The translations under genes were made by a program, and so were the position numbers. From Streptomyces coacervatus (GTDB lineage Bacteria > Actinomycetota > Actinomycetes > Streptomycetales > Streptomycetaceae), in the NCBI RefSeq assembly GCF_029223485.1, contig NZ_JARHTP010000002.1, forward strand, positions 496,001 to 560,000: 64,000 nt of DNA, read 5' to 3'. The notes under the pieces were generated by a model. That model had not been told where the DNA came from, did not search any database, and saw only the letters and a list, made by a program, of their open reading frames with translations. Shown in pieces: positions 8,270-15,980 of this stretch (position 1 is the stretch's first letter; the number at the start of each line of letters is the position of its first letter).

Positions 8270-8460
8270 CTACGGGCCCGGCTTGACGGTCTTCATCGTG
8301 AAGTGCGAGGTGACGTTCTTGATCCGGGGGATGGTCATGACCCGCCGGCTGAGGAATGCCTCATAGGCGGGCAGATCGGTGACGGCCACGCGGACGAAAT
8401 AGTCGGGGCTGCCGAACAGCCTCCGCAGCTCCAGTACTTCCTCCGCCTGCGCCAGCGTAC
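8270..8460 (-). pseudogene. 3' remnant of an Lrp/AsnC-family regulator
   Basis: The last about 62 codons encode the ligand-binding RAM domain end of an Lrp/AsnC regulator: SPDYFVRVAVTDLPAYEAF, then LSRRVMTIPRIKNVTSHFTM and a KTVK-type C-terminus. The DNA-binding half is absent. At about 8460 the homology stops and, on the other strand, homology to a thioesterase begins at once. The upstream open frame continues for about 40 codons of unrelated sequence without family resemblance. Confidence 0.75.
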
Positions 8461-8462
8461 AG

Positions 8463-8972
8463 ATCGCGGGCCGCCCGGTCGTTCGCGCCCGCGCCTGGTT
8501 TCTGGCCGAACTCGACACCACCGCGGTCGCGGGTGGTCCGGGCGAGCGCCTCACCCCGCCCCAGTCACTCGGCTCGTGGCCCATGTCGGACGTCTGGCCC
8601 GGCGGCTACATCGCCTCCGTGGACGTCCGCCCCGTCGCGCCGCCCCGGCCGGGGCGTACGGCTGCCTGGATCTCCACGCCGCTCGATCTGGTCGCCGGCG
8701 TTCCGGTGAGCCCGCTCGCCTCGTATCTCGCCCTGGTCGACACCGCCAACGGCATCGCCGTCCTGCAGCCGCCGACCGCGTGGATGTTCCCCAATGTCGA
8801 CCTGACCGTCCACCTGCACCGCCAACCGCGCGGCGACTGGACCGGACTGGACACCACGGTCGCCTTCGGCCCGTCCGGACAGGGCCTGACCAGCACGGTC
8901 CTGCGCGACGTCGACGGCCCGGTCGGACACGCCCAGCAGATCCTCACGGTGAGGCCGCTGTCCGGGGCATGA
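8463..8972 (+). pseudogene. 3' remnant of an acyl-CoA thioesterase-like gene
   Basis: From about 8463 the frame reads GRPVVRARAWFLAEL and continues through WPGGYIASVDVRPVAPPRP and PNVDLTVHLHRQPRGDWTGL to AHAQ-like GHAQQILTVRP. This corresponds to the C-terminal hot-dog half of a TesB-like thioesterase family protein. The N-terminal hot-dog and any start codon with a ribosome site are missing; the first in-frame ATG (8583) falls inside the domain. It abuts the Lrp remnant head to head, as expected if a deletion removed the shared 5' region of a divergent pair. Confidence 0.65.
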
Positions 8973-8993
8973 GGGCGGGGCCCGGCGCCCGGC

Positions 8994-9683
8994 TCAGTGG
9001 ACGATGCGGTAGCGGTGTTCGGGGCGGCCGGTGGTTCCGTAGCGGAGTTCGAGCCGGACCATGCCCTCCCGTACGAGGTAGGAGAGATAGCGCTGGGCCG
9101 TGGCGCGGGAGACGCCGGTGAGTTCGGCGGCCTGGGCCGCGGACAAGGCTTCCGAGGCGGTGCGCAGGACCTGGTGCAGCAGGGCCAGGGTCGGCGCGGA
9201 GTGACCCTTGGCCGGAACCCGGGGTACGGCCGGCGGGCGGGCGGCGCTGAAGAGGGCGTCCACGTCGGCCTGGTCGGTTCGGGGGGCCAGACCCAGGGCG
9301 TCCACGCGGTGCTGGAGTTCGCGGTAGGCGGTGAGCCGCTCGGCCAGGTCGCCGGCGCCGAACGGCTTGACCAGGTAGCCCACGGCGCCGAGCTTCATGG
9401 CGGTCCGTACCGAGGTGATGTCCCGGTCGGCGGTGATCATGATTGCGTCGGGTCGGGCGCCGCCCTCGTCCGAGCTGAGCTGCCGCAGCACGTCGAGTCC
9501 GCTGCCGTCCGGCAGGAAGATGTCGAGCAGCAGCAGGTCGGGGTGGAGGGTGCGCACCGCGTCCAGCGTCTCGGCGACGGTCGACGCCCGGCCGACCACC
9601 TCGAAGTCCGCGACGCGGGACGCGTAGTCGCAGTGGATGTGGCTGACGCGGAAGTCGTCGTCCACCACCAGAATCCTGATCAT
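8994..9683 (-). CDS. CitB/DcuR-type response regulator
   Basis: A 229-residue response regulator. The receiver domain starts MIRILVVDDDFRVSHIH; the phospho-acceptor Asp is in LLLLDIFLPDGSGLDVL (about residue 55), with Thr in MITADRD and Lys in YLVKPFGAGDL. The C-terminal winged helix includes LTGVSRATAQRYLSYLVREG, typical of the CitB/DcuR/DctR group that responds to carboxylates. Its start overlaps the stop of the sensor kinase by 4 nt (ATGA), so the pair is coupled. The divergent NitT/TauT-type ABC importer is the obvious candidate target. Confidence 0.92.
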   Translation of the reverse strand: MIRILVVDDDFRVSHIHCDYASRVADFEVVGRASTVAETLDAVRTLHPDLLLLDIFLPDGSGLDVLRQLSSDEGGARPDAIMITADRDITSVRTAMKLGAVGYLVKPFGAGDLAERLTAYRELQHRVDALGLAPRTDQADVDALFSAARPPAVPRVPAKGHSAPTLALLHQVLRTASEALSAAQAAELTGVSRATAQRYLSYLVREGMVRLELRYGTTGRPEHRYRIVH

Positions 9684-11344
9684 CCGCGGTCACCTCCTGT
9701 CGGCGAGGCCGACGTCAGCTGTGCGTCTCGGGGTACGGGGGTGGCGTCGGCCAGTGGGAGTACGACGGTGAAGACCGCGCCCGGTCCCTCGCTGACGGTG
9801 ATCGTCCCGCCGTGCCGTTGTGCCAGCCGGTGGACCAGGGCCAGGCCCAGCCCGCGCCGGGCGGTGCCCCGGTCGGGCCGGGTGGACCAGCCGTCCTCGA
9901 AGATCGACTCGGCGGCGCCCGGCGGAATCCCCGGGCCGCTGTCCGCGACGCTCACCATCACCTGGTCGACGGCCTCGACCAGCGACAGCTGCACCTCGCG
10001 GCCGCCCGCCGGGGGCGGTCCGCCGGCCGCCGCGTCGATCGCGTTGTCCAGCAGGTTGCCGACGATGGTCAGCAGCCGGCGCAGATGCGGCGGGTCCTCG
10101 CCGAGCGCGGAGTCGTCGCTGAGCACCATCCGTACCCCGCGTTCCGCGGCCACCGTGGTCTTGGCGACGATCAGTCCGACGAGCAGGGGGTGGCCGATCC
10201 GTTCGCGTACGGACTCGGTCAGCGCCTGGTCGGCGCCGGCCGACTCGACGGCGTATTCGTAGGCGGCGTCGTGGTCGCCGATGTCCAGCAGCCCGGCCAC
10301 GGTGTGCATACGGTTGGTGAACTCGTGCTGCTGGGCGCGCAGGGCGTCGGTCAGCCCGCGTACGGAGTCCAGTTCGCGCAGGAGGCCGATCAGCTCGGTG
10401 CGGTCGCGGACGGTGACCACCGCGCCCAGTTCCCGGCCGTGCAGCGTCACCGGCATCCGGTTGACCACCAGGCAGTGGTCGTCGGTCAGCACGTTGAGGT
10501 CGGTGCCGGTGAGGGTGCCGTCCAGGGCGCGGCGCAGCCGCCCGTCGGGCAGCAGCTCGTCGAGCGTGCTGCCGAGCGCGGTGCCGAGGCCGAGCAGGTT
10601 GCGGGCCTCGTCGTTGACGACGGTGATCCGGCCGTCGGGGTCGAAGGCGATGACGCCCTCGCGGATGCCGTGCAGCATCGCCTCGCGGTCCTGCAGCAGC
10701 CCGGCGATCTCCTCCAGCTCCAGGCCGAACGTCGTCCGCTTCAAGCGCCTGGCCAGCAGGAACGCGGCGGCCGAGCCGAGCGCGACGGCGATTGCGGAGT
10801 ACAGGCCGAAGGTGGGCAGCTCGCGCCAGAGCTCGCCCAGGACGTAGTGCTCGGGGATGCCCGCGGACACCTCCCCGACCAGGGTGCCGTCGGGCGCCTT
10901 CAGCGGGGCCTTGCCGTTGGCGGAGCGGCCCGTCGCGCCCTGGTCGGTGCCGACGTGCGACTTGCCGTCGAGGACCACGATCTGATCGCCGGTCGGTTCG
11001 CCGATCAGGGCCGGGTCGGGGTGCGAGTGGCGGACGCCGTGCAGGTCGAGCACGACGACGTAGGACGCCCCCGACGCCTTGCGGATCCGTTCGGCGACGG
11101 TCTGCACGATGCCGTCGCCGCCCCCGTGCGCCATGGCCTGCCGGATCTGCGGGTCGGCGGCCGTGGTCTGGGCGATGTCCAGTGCCCGCCCCTCGTAGGC
11201 GCGGTCGATCTCGGCCCGCTGGGCGAACGCGAAGAGGACGAAGCCGATGGCTCCGGTGAGGGTCAGGATGACCAGCTGGTTGGCCAGGATCCGCGCCGAG
11301 AGCCTCCCCTTTCGGCCACGGCCGATGCGGATACGGATGGGCAT
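9680..11344 (-). CDS. CitA/DcuS-type sensor histidine kinase
   Basis: A 554-residue membrane sensor. A first transmembrane helix (ILANQLVILTLTGAIGFVLF) is followed by an extracytoplasmic single-Cache domain, a second helix (FGLYSAIAVALGSAAAFLLA), a PAS domain (about residues 225-320) and the kinase core. The core has the His box HEFTNRMHTVAGLLD, the N box NLLDNAIDAA, DSGPGIPPG and RRGLGLALVH. This layout is that of di/tricarboxylate sensors of the CitA/DcuS group. The ATG at 11344 is chosen; an adjacent GTG one codon upstream is equally possible. It is transcribed with the response regulator and divergently from the ABC importer, which suggests that it senses the transported ligand. Confidence 0.92.
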   Translation of the reverse strand: MPIRIRIGRGRKGRLSARILANQLVILTLTGAIGFVLFAFAQRAEIDRAYEGRALDIAQTTAADPQIRQAMAHGGGDGIVQTVAERIRKASGASYVVVLDLHGVRHSHPDPALIGEPTGDQIVVLDGKSHVGTDQGATGRSANGKAPLKAPDGTLVGEVSAGIPEHYVLGELWRELPTFGLYSAIAVALGSAAAFLLARRLKRTTFGLELEEIAGLLQDREAMLHGIREGVIAFDPDGRITVVNDEARNLLGLGTALGSTLDELLPDGRLRRALDGTLTGTDLNVLTDDHCLVVNRMPVTLHGRELGAVVTVRDRTELIGLLRELDSVRGLTDALRAQQHEFTNRMHTVAGLLDIGDHDAAYEYAVESAGADQALTESVRERIGHPLLVGLIVAKTTVAAERGVRMVLSDDSALGEDPPHLRRLLTIVGNLLDNAIDAAAGGPPPAGGREVQLSLVEAVDQVMVSVADSGPGIPPGAAESIFEDGWSTRPDRGTARRGLGLALVHRLAQRHGGTITVSEGPGAVFTVVLPLADATPVPRDAQLTSASPTGGDRG

Positions 11345-11578
11345 CACAAGCTTTCGCCCTTGTCGTGCTGCCGGGCCCGGCCCCTTCGCCGTACCCGTGG
11401 TGGCGCGATTGTGTCCCACCGAGGACTCTCTGCCCACCCCCATCTCGCTGAGCAGAACGAGCAGAACCCCCGCGAATACGGCTAACGCGAGATACGTCTG
11501 AAACAGCGACGTAACCCCAGGTGGCCTTTTAGCGTCTGCCTTCCTCGACCTCCGAGGTTAGGAAGGAGACGGCCTCAG

Positions 11579-12439
11579 ATGGCTTCGCGAAACGATGCCG
11601 CGACTGGCTCCGTTGCCGAGAAGATCGGCCCGGACAGTGCGCGAGTCGAGATTTCAGGGCTCACCAAACGTTTTCTGACCCCTGCGGGTGAGGTGTTCAC
11701 GGCACTGCAGGACGTTTCGTTCACCGTGGAGCCGGGCCAGTTCTGCGCGGTGGTCGGCCCGACGGGCTGCGGCAAGTCCACGACGCTGAGCATGGTGTCC
11801 GGGCTCGACCGGCCCAGCGAGGGGTCGGTCAAGGTCGGCGGCCGTGAGGTGGACGGGGTCACCGACGGCGTCAGCTTCATGTTCCAGAGCGACGCGCTGC
11901 TGCCTTGGAAGACCGTCCTCGGCAACGTCCTGATGGGCCCGGTCTTCCGCGGCGTCCCCAAGCAGAAGGCGCAGGCCTCGGCGCGCGACTGGCTGCGCCG
12001 GGTGGGTCTGACGGGGTTCGAGGACCGTTACCCGCATCAGCTCTCCGGCGGCATGCGCAAGCGCGTGGCGATGGCCGCGGCGCTGATCAACGAACCCAAG
12101 ATCCTGATCATGGACGAGCCGTTCGGCGCACTGGACGTGCAGACCAAGGCGATCATGTCCACCGAACTGCTCGGCCTGTGGGAGCAGATCCGTCCGTCGG
12201 TCATCTTCATCACCCACGACCTCGACGAGGCCGTGGCGCTCGCCGACCGGGTCGTCGTCATGACGTCAAGCCCGGGCTCGGTCAAGGCGATCTTCGACAT
12301 CGACCTGCCGCGCCCGCGCGGTTCGGTCCAGGAGATCCGCTTCCAGCCCCGCTTCATCGAACTTCAGCACCAGATCTGGGACTCGCTGCGCGAGGAGGTG
12401 GAGCGCGCCTACGCACGCACCGCAGGAGGTACGGCATGA
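11579..12439 (+). CDS. NitT/TauT-family ABC importer, ATP-binding subunit
   Basis: A 286-residue ABC ATPase with Walker A GPTGCGKST, a Q-loop (SFMFQSDALLPW, typical of the nitrate/sulfonate/taurine class), signature LSGGM, Walker B ILIMDEPFGALD and switch FITHDLDEA. AAGGAG lies at a good distance before the ATG. It overlaps the permease gene by 4 nt (ATGA). With the permease and the lipoprotein downstream it makes a complete importer. Family members take up sulfonates, nitrate, pyrimidine precursors or aromatic acids. The divergent CitAB-type sensor points to a carboxylate, which is an inference. Confidence 0.93.
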   Translation: MASRNDAATGSVAEKIGPDSARVEISGLTKRFLTPAGEVFTALQDVSFTVEPGQFCAVVGPTGCGKSTTLSMVSGLDRPSEGSVKVGGREVDGVTDGVSFMFQSDALLPWKTVLGNVLMGPVFRGVPKQKAQASARDWLRRVGLTGFEDRYPHQLSGGMRKRVAMAAALINEPKILIMDEPFGALDVQTKAIMSTELLGLWEQIRPSVIFITHDLDEAVALADRVVVMTSSPGSVKAIFDIDLPRPRGSVQEIRFQPRFIELQHQIWDSLREEVERAYARTAGGTA

Positions 12440-13314
12440 GTACGACATCCACCGCTTCCGCCGCCCCGGTCAAGGACGGCACACCGGTGTCGGCCGCGGC
12501 AGGCGCCAAGCGCAAGGTCCGCAGGCGCGTCGCGCTGACGTGGGCGGGCCGCCTCGTCCTCGCGGCCATCGTCATCGGCGGCTGGCAGGCGTTCACCACC
12601 TGGGGGATCGTCGACAAGTTCTTCTTCGGGCAGCCGACCGGCATAGCCAAGCGGCTGGTCGACCTCTTCCAGCACGGCACCGAGAACGGGTCCTACTACG
12701 CGGACATCTGGACCACCGTCCAGGAGGCGCTCATCGGCTTCGCCCTCGGGACCGTCTCCGGAGTGGTCTTCGGCATCGCGTTGGGCCAGAGCCGCTACCT
12801 CTCCGAAGTGCTCGGTCCCTACATCAAGGTGGTGAACGCGATCCCGCGTATCGTCCTGGGCTCGATCTTCATGATCGCGTTCGGCATCGGCACGCTCCCG
12901 AAGGTCCTGCTCGCCGCGGTCCTGGTGTTCTTCATCGTCTTCTTCAACGCCTTCCAGGGCGTCCGTGAGGTCGACCGCAACATCCTCGCCAACGCCAAGG
13001 TGCTGGGCGCCTCCCAGCTGCAGATCATCCGGCACGTCATCGTGCCCTCCGCGCTCACCTGGATCATCGCCAGCCTGCACAGCGCCTTCGGCTTCGCCAT
13101 CGTCGGCGCACTGGTCGGCGAGGTGCTCGGCGCGCAAAAGGGCCTCGGCCTGGTCATCAAGACCGCGCAGGACAACTTCGACCCCGATGGCGTGTTCGCG
13201 ACCATGGTCGTCATCGCGGTGATCGTACTCGGCGCCGAGTGGCTGATCGGCAAGCTCGAACACCGGCTGCTCGCCTGGCGTCCGCCGGCCTCGTCCGAGG
13301 CCAACAGCCTCTGA
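12436..13314 (+). CDS. NitT/TauT-family ABC importer, permease subunit
   Basis: A 292-residue integral membrane protein with a basic N-terminus and about six transmembrane helices. The BPD-type coupling loop is visible around REVDRNILANAKVLGASQLQIIRHVIVPSA. The conserved stretch AIPRIVLGSIFMIAFGIG is typical of SsuC/TauC-like permeases. The start at 12436 overlaps the ATPase stop (ATGA) and has GCAGGAGG upstream. It forms the channel of the importer encoded with its two neighbours. Confidence 0.93.
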   Translation: MSTTSTASAAPVKDGTPVSAAAGAKRKVRRRVALTWAGRLVLAAIVIGGWQAFTTWGIVDKFFFGQPTGIAKRLVDLFQHGTENGSYYADIWTTVQEALIGFALGTVSGVVFGIALGQSRYLSEVLGPYIKVVNAIPRIVLGSIFMIAFGIGTLPKVLLAAVLVFFIVFFNAFQGVREVDRNILANAKVLGASQLQIIRHVIVPSALTWIIASLHSAFGFAIVGALVGEVLGAQKGLGLVIKTAQDNFDPDGVFATMVVIAVIVLGAEWLIGKLEHRLLAWRPPASSEANSL

Positions 13315-13379
13315 CGCAGCCCCTCCCCAGCAATACCTCGTCCCCCCAGTAACACCTCAGCAAAGGAATGTGGCCAGCC

Positions 13380-14471
13380 ATGTCCAGACGACCCGTCGCC
13401 GTCGCCGCGTCTCTCCTCACCGTTCTCGCCCTGGGCGCCGTCAGCGCCTGTTCCAGCAACTCCAGCACCTCCGAGGAGAGCGGCTCCGGCTCCGTCCCGA
13501 CCGTCAAGCTCATGGTCGGCGGCATCGACAAGCAGATCTACCTCCCCTACGAGCTCGCCCAGAACCTCGGCTTCTACAAGAAGTACGGCGTCAACGTCTC
13601 GCTGAGCACCGAGCAGCAGGGCGGTCTCGGCGCTGAGGACGCCCTGGCCTCCGGGCAGGTGGACATGGCGGGCGCCTGGTACGTCCACACCATCGACTTC
13701 CAGGTGAAGGGCAAGGCGGTGGAGGGCATCGTTCAGCTGTCCGGCGCGCCGGGCGAGCGGGAGATGTGTGTCCCGAAGAGCGGCGTCCACTCCGGCGCGG
13801 ACTTCAAGGGGAAGACGCTCGGCGTCACCGACATCGGGTCGGGCACCGACATGCTCACCCAGTTCATGGGCGCGCAGAAGGGCGTCAAGGCCAACCAGTT
13901 CAGCCGGATCGGCGTGAGCCAGGGCGCCACGGCCATCGCCGCGCTGCTTAACGGCAAGACCGCCTGCGTCATGACGACGCAGCCGACGGTGGCCGCGATC
14001 GAGAAGAAGGGCATCGGCGCCTCCGCCATCGACCTGGCCACCACCGCGGGCGCCAAGGAGGCACTCGGCGGCACCTGGCCGGCCGCGACCGTCCTCGCCC
14101 AGACCAGCTGGGTCAACTCGCACAAGGACGCGGCGCAGAAGGTCGTCGACGCGCTCGTCGCCACCATGCACTGGATCAACACGCACAGCGCGGCCGACAT
14201 CGCGAACAAGCTGCCGCAGTCGTACGTGTCGAACCAGCTGGTGACCAAGGCCGACTACATCAAGGCCCTGGACCAGGACAAGGGACAGTTCCTTCCGGAC
14301 GGCATCATGCCGGCCGGCGGCCCGAAGACCGTTCTGGCGAGCGAGGAACTCGTCGGCCACGCGACCTCGTCGGTGAACCTCGGCACGACGTTCACCAATG
14401 AGTTCGCCCTGAAGGCCAACAAGACCGAGGGCTTCAAGACCACCACGACCCCGGCGGGCCAGAACGGCTGA
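13380..14471 (+). CDS. ABC importer substrate-binding lipoprotein (NMT1/SsuA-like)
   Basis: A 363-residue periplasmic-binding-type protein. The signal peptide MSRRPVAVAASLLTVLALG ends in a lipobox (VSAC, Cys at about residue 24), so it is membrane-anchored outside the cell. The mature part starts with KLMVGGIDKQIYLPYELAQN and has LGFYKKYGVNVSL, GKTLGVTDIGSGTDML and the GATAIAALLNGKTACVMTTQ hinge typical of NMT1/THI5-like and SsuA-like receptors. AAGGA lies 12 nt before the ATG at 13380; an ATG at 13368 is too close to it. Third gene of the importer operon, closed by a hairpin just after the stop. Confidence 0.92.
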   Translation: MSRRPVAVAASLLTVLALGAVSACSSNSSTSEESGSGSVPTVKLMVGGIDKQIYLPYELAQNLGFYKKYGVNVSLSTEQQGGLGAEDALASGQVDMAGAWYVHTIDFQVKGKAVEGIVQLSGAPGEREMCVPKSGVHSGADFKGKTLGVTDIGSGTDMLTQFMGAQKGVKANQFSRIGVSQGATAIAALLNGKTACVMTTQPTVAAIEKKGIGASAIDLATTAGAKEALGGTWPAATVLAQTSWVNSHKDAAQKVVDALVATMHWINTHSAADIANKLPQSYVSNQLVTKADYIKALDQDKGQFLPDGIMPAGGPKTVLASEELVGHATSSVNLGTTFTNEFALKANKTEGFKTTTTPAGQNG

Positions 14472-14487
14472 GTCGGACCGCGCTCAT

Positions 14488-14524
14488 GGGGCCGTGCAGG
14501 TGTGACCGAAACCTGAACGGCCCC
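14488..14524 (+). terminator. Hairpin terminator after the ABC importer operon
   Basis: GGGGCCGT (14488-14495) pairs with ACGGCCCC (14517-14524). Inside it, after one G/A mismatch, CAGGT pairs with ACCTG around a 9-nt loop, giving a 13-bp interrupted stem 16 nt after the stop codon of the binding-protein gene. Confidence 0.75.
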
Positions 14525-14780
14525 GCGAGCGCGCCGTCGCATTTGGAGTCGTGGATTCTCGTGCAGACCTTCGTGTTGTTCGGGAAATTGCGAGAGTAAT
14601 AATGCGTCAGCATTACCCTCGGCATGAGTGATCAAGCAAGCGTAAAGCCTCTATACCCAAGTCCCCATACCTCTTGCAAAGAGGCATGAGAATGCCACAG
14701 AATAATCATGTTCGGAAGTATCCGAGCGGAAATCCAACGGGGGGCGTTCTTTCTCGCCTGCCCAGAGAAAGGAACAAGGA
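14525..14780 (+). promoter_or_regulatory. AT-richer leader region upstream of secreted protein gene
   Basis: No gene is seen in this 256-nt stretch. It is clearly less GC-rich than its surroundings, especially from about 14570 to 14720. It contains a small perfect hairpin, CCTCTT-GCA-AAGAGG (14670-14684), and an AAAGGA ribosome site close before the next start. It is most likely the promoter and 5' leader of the secreted-protein gene. No -35/-10 pair can be assigned with confidence. Confidence 0.4.
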
Positions 14781-15206
14781 ATGCTGAAAAGCATCAAGCG
14801 CGCTTTGACGGTCGTCGGTGTGTCCAGTGCAGCCGTTACTCTGGCGGCGACCAGCGCGTTCGCGTCCGGCGTGAATTACCCTTCGCAGAGCAAGAACGTG
14901 TCGTACGGGAACTGCACGGTCACCGTCAGCGGGCACTCTTCGTACAGCTCGACGTACGGGGGCTATGTGTTCATCGGGGACTCGTCGGCAAATTCCATCT
15001 ACTGCTCCGAGGCGTACGTCGAGGTCGTCTGGATCGACAAGAGCGGAAATGAGCAGTACAAGAAGGTCTACTCGTACGGCGGTGCGACTGAAACCGCGAA
15101 CGCGGTCTACAAGCTTCTGCCCAGCCAGTACTCCAAGGTGCTGGAAGTCGTTGGATACGGCATCAATGGCACCCACAGCACTCCCACCGCGTACCTGTAC
15201 TTCTAA
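14781..15206 (+). CDS. Small secreted protein of unknown function
   Basis: A 141-residue protein. The Sec signal peptide is MLKSIKRALTVVGVSSAAV followed by a TLAATSAFA cleavage site at about residue 29. The mature part is about 112 residues, rich in Ser, Tyr, Gly and Val (for example YSSTYGGYVFIGDSSANS), and looks like an all-beta extracellular domain. It has only two cysteines (in YGNCTV and IYCSEA), which could form one disulfide. I do not recognise the family. It is monocistronic, with its own leader region and a very strong terminator, which suggests high expression. Confidence 0.85.
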   Translation: MLKSIKRALTVVGVSSAAVTLAATSAFASGVNYPSQSKNVSYGNCTVTVSGHSSYSSTYGGYVFIGDSSANSIYCSEAYVEVVWIDKSGNEQYKKVYSYGGATETANAVYKLLPSQYSKVLEVVGYGINGTHSTPTAYLYF

Positions 15207-15220
15207 GTAGATCGACTGTA

Positions 15221-15255
15221 CTGATGCCCCGCCGGACTCTCCGGCGGGGCATCAG
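15221..15255 (+). terminator. Perfect 15-bp hairpin terminator
   Basis: CTGATGCCCCGCCGG (15221-15235) and its exact complement CCGGCGGGGCATCAG (15241-15255) flank a 5-nt loop, 15 nt after the stop of the secreted-protein gene. It may also serve the convergent response-regulator gene that ends at 15312. Confidence 0.85.
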
Positions 15256-15311
15256 TGTCAGGAGAAACAAGGCAGGCGGAGCGCCCGGGTCGCCCGGCCC
15301 CGCGCACCGAC

Positions 15312-15980
15312 TCAGTCCGCATTGGGCCGGGCGAGCCCGAGGTCGTAGGCGAAGATCACGGCCTGGATGCGGTCCCGGGCTCCGATCTTGGCCAGGACGC
15401 GGCCCACGTGGGTCTTGACGGTGGACTCGGACAGGACGAACCGGGTGGCGATCTCGCCGTTGGTCCAGCCCTGGCCGACGGCCACGAGGATCTCGCGCTC
15501 GCGGTCGGTGAGGGAGCTCAGCCTCGGGTCCTCGGCGGCATCTGCGCGGTGGGCGGGGACGTAGCGTGCGAACTCGTCCAGGAGGCGGCGGGTGAGGGCG
15601 GGCGCGATGACCGCGTCGCCCACGGCGACGGCCCGGATGCCGGCGAGGAGTTCCTCCGCGCGCGCGTCCTTGAGGAGGAAGCCGCTGGCACCGGCGCGCA
15701 GGGCGGCGTGGACGTACTCGTCGAGGTCGAAGGTGGTGAGCACGAGGACGCGCGAACGGTCGCCGGCGGCGACGATGCGGCGGGTGGCCTCGATGCCGTC
15801 CATGCCGGGCATCCGGATGTCCATCAGGACGACGTCCGGGCGCAGTTCGGCGGCCTTGCGGACGGCCTCGGCGCCGTGGGCGGCCTCACCGACGACCTCG
15901 GTCTCGGGGACGGAGTCCAGGAGCATGCGGAAGCCGTAGCGCTGCAGCGGCTGGTCGTCCACGATGAGCACGGTGGTCAC
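15312..15980 (-). CDS. NarL/LuxR-family response regulator
   Basis: A 222-residue regulator. The receiver domain begins TTVLIVDDQPLQRYGFRMLL, with the phospho-acceptor Asp in VVLMDIRMPGMDGIEATRR and Lys in SGFLLKDARAEEL. The C-terminal LuxR-type HTH is LTDREREILVAVGQGWTNGE followed by LSESTVKTHVGRVLAKIGAR. The GTG start at 15980 overlaps the kinase stop (GTGA). It is the last gene of a four-gene minus-strand operon (ABC ATPase, permease, kinase, regulator) and probably controls that transporter. Confidence 0.93.
   Translation of the reverse strand: MTTVLIVDDQPLQRYGFRMLLDSVPETEVVGEAAHGAEAVRKAAELRPDVVLMDIRMPGMDGIEATRRIVAAGDRSRVLVLTTFDLDEYVHAALRAGASGFLLKDARAEELLAGIRAVAVGDAVIAPALTRRLLDEFARYVPAHRADAAEDPRLSSLTDREREILVAVGQGWTNGEIATRFVLSESTVKTHVGRVLAKIGARDRIQAVIFAYDLGLARPNAD

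Noticed and set aside
9311..9683. Reading of the CitB-type regulator in the longer overlapping minus-strand frame
   Set aside because: That frame gives Arg/Pro-rich noise; receiver and HTH motifs occur only in the frame chosen.
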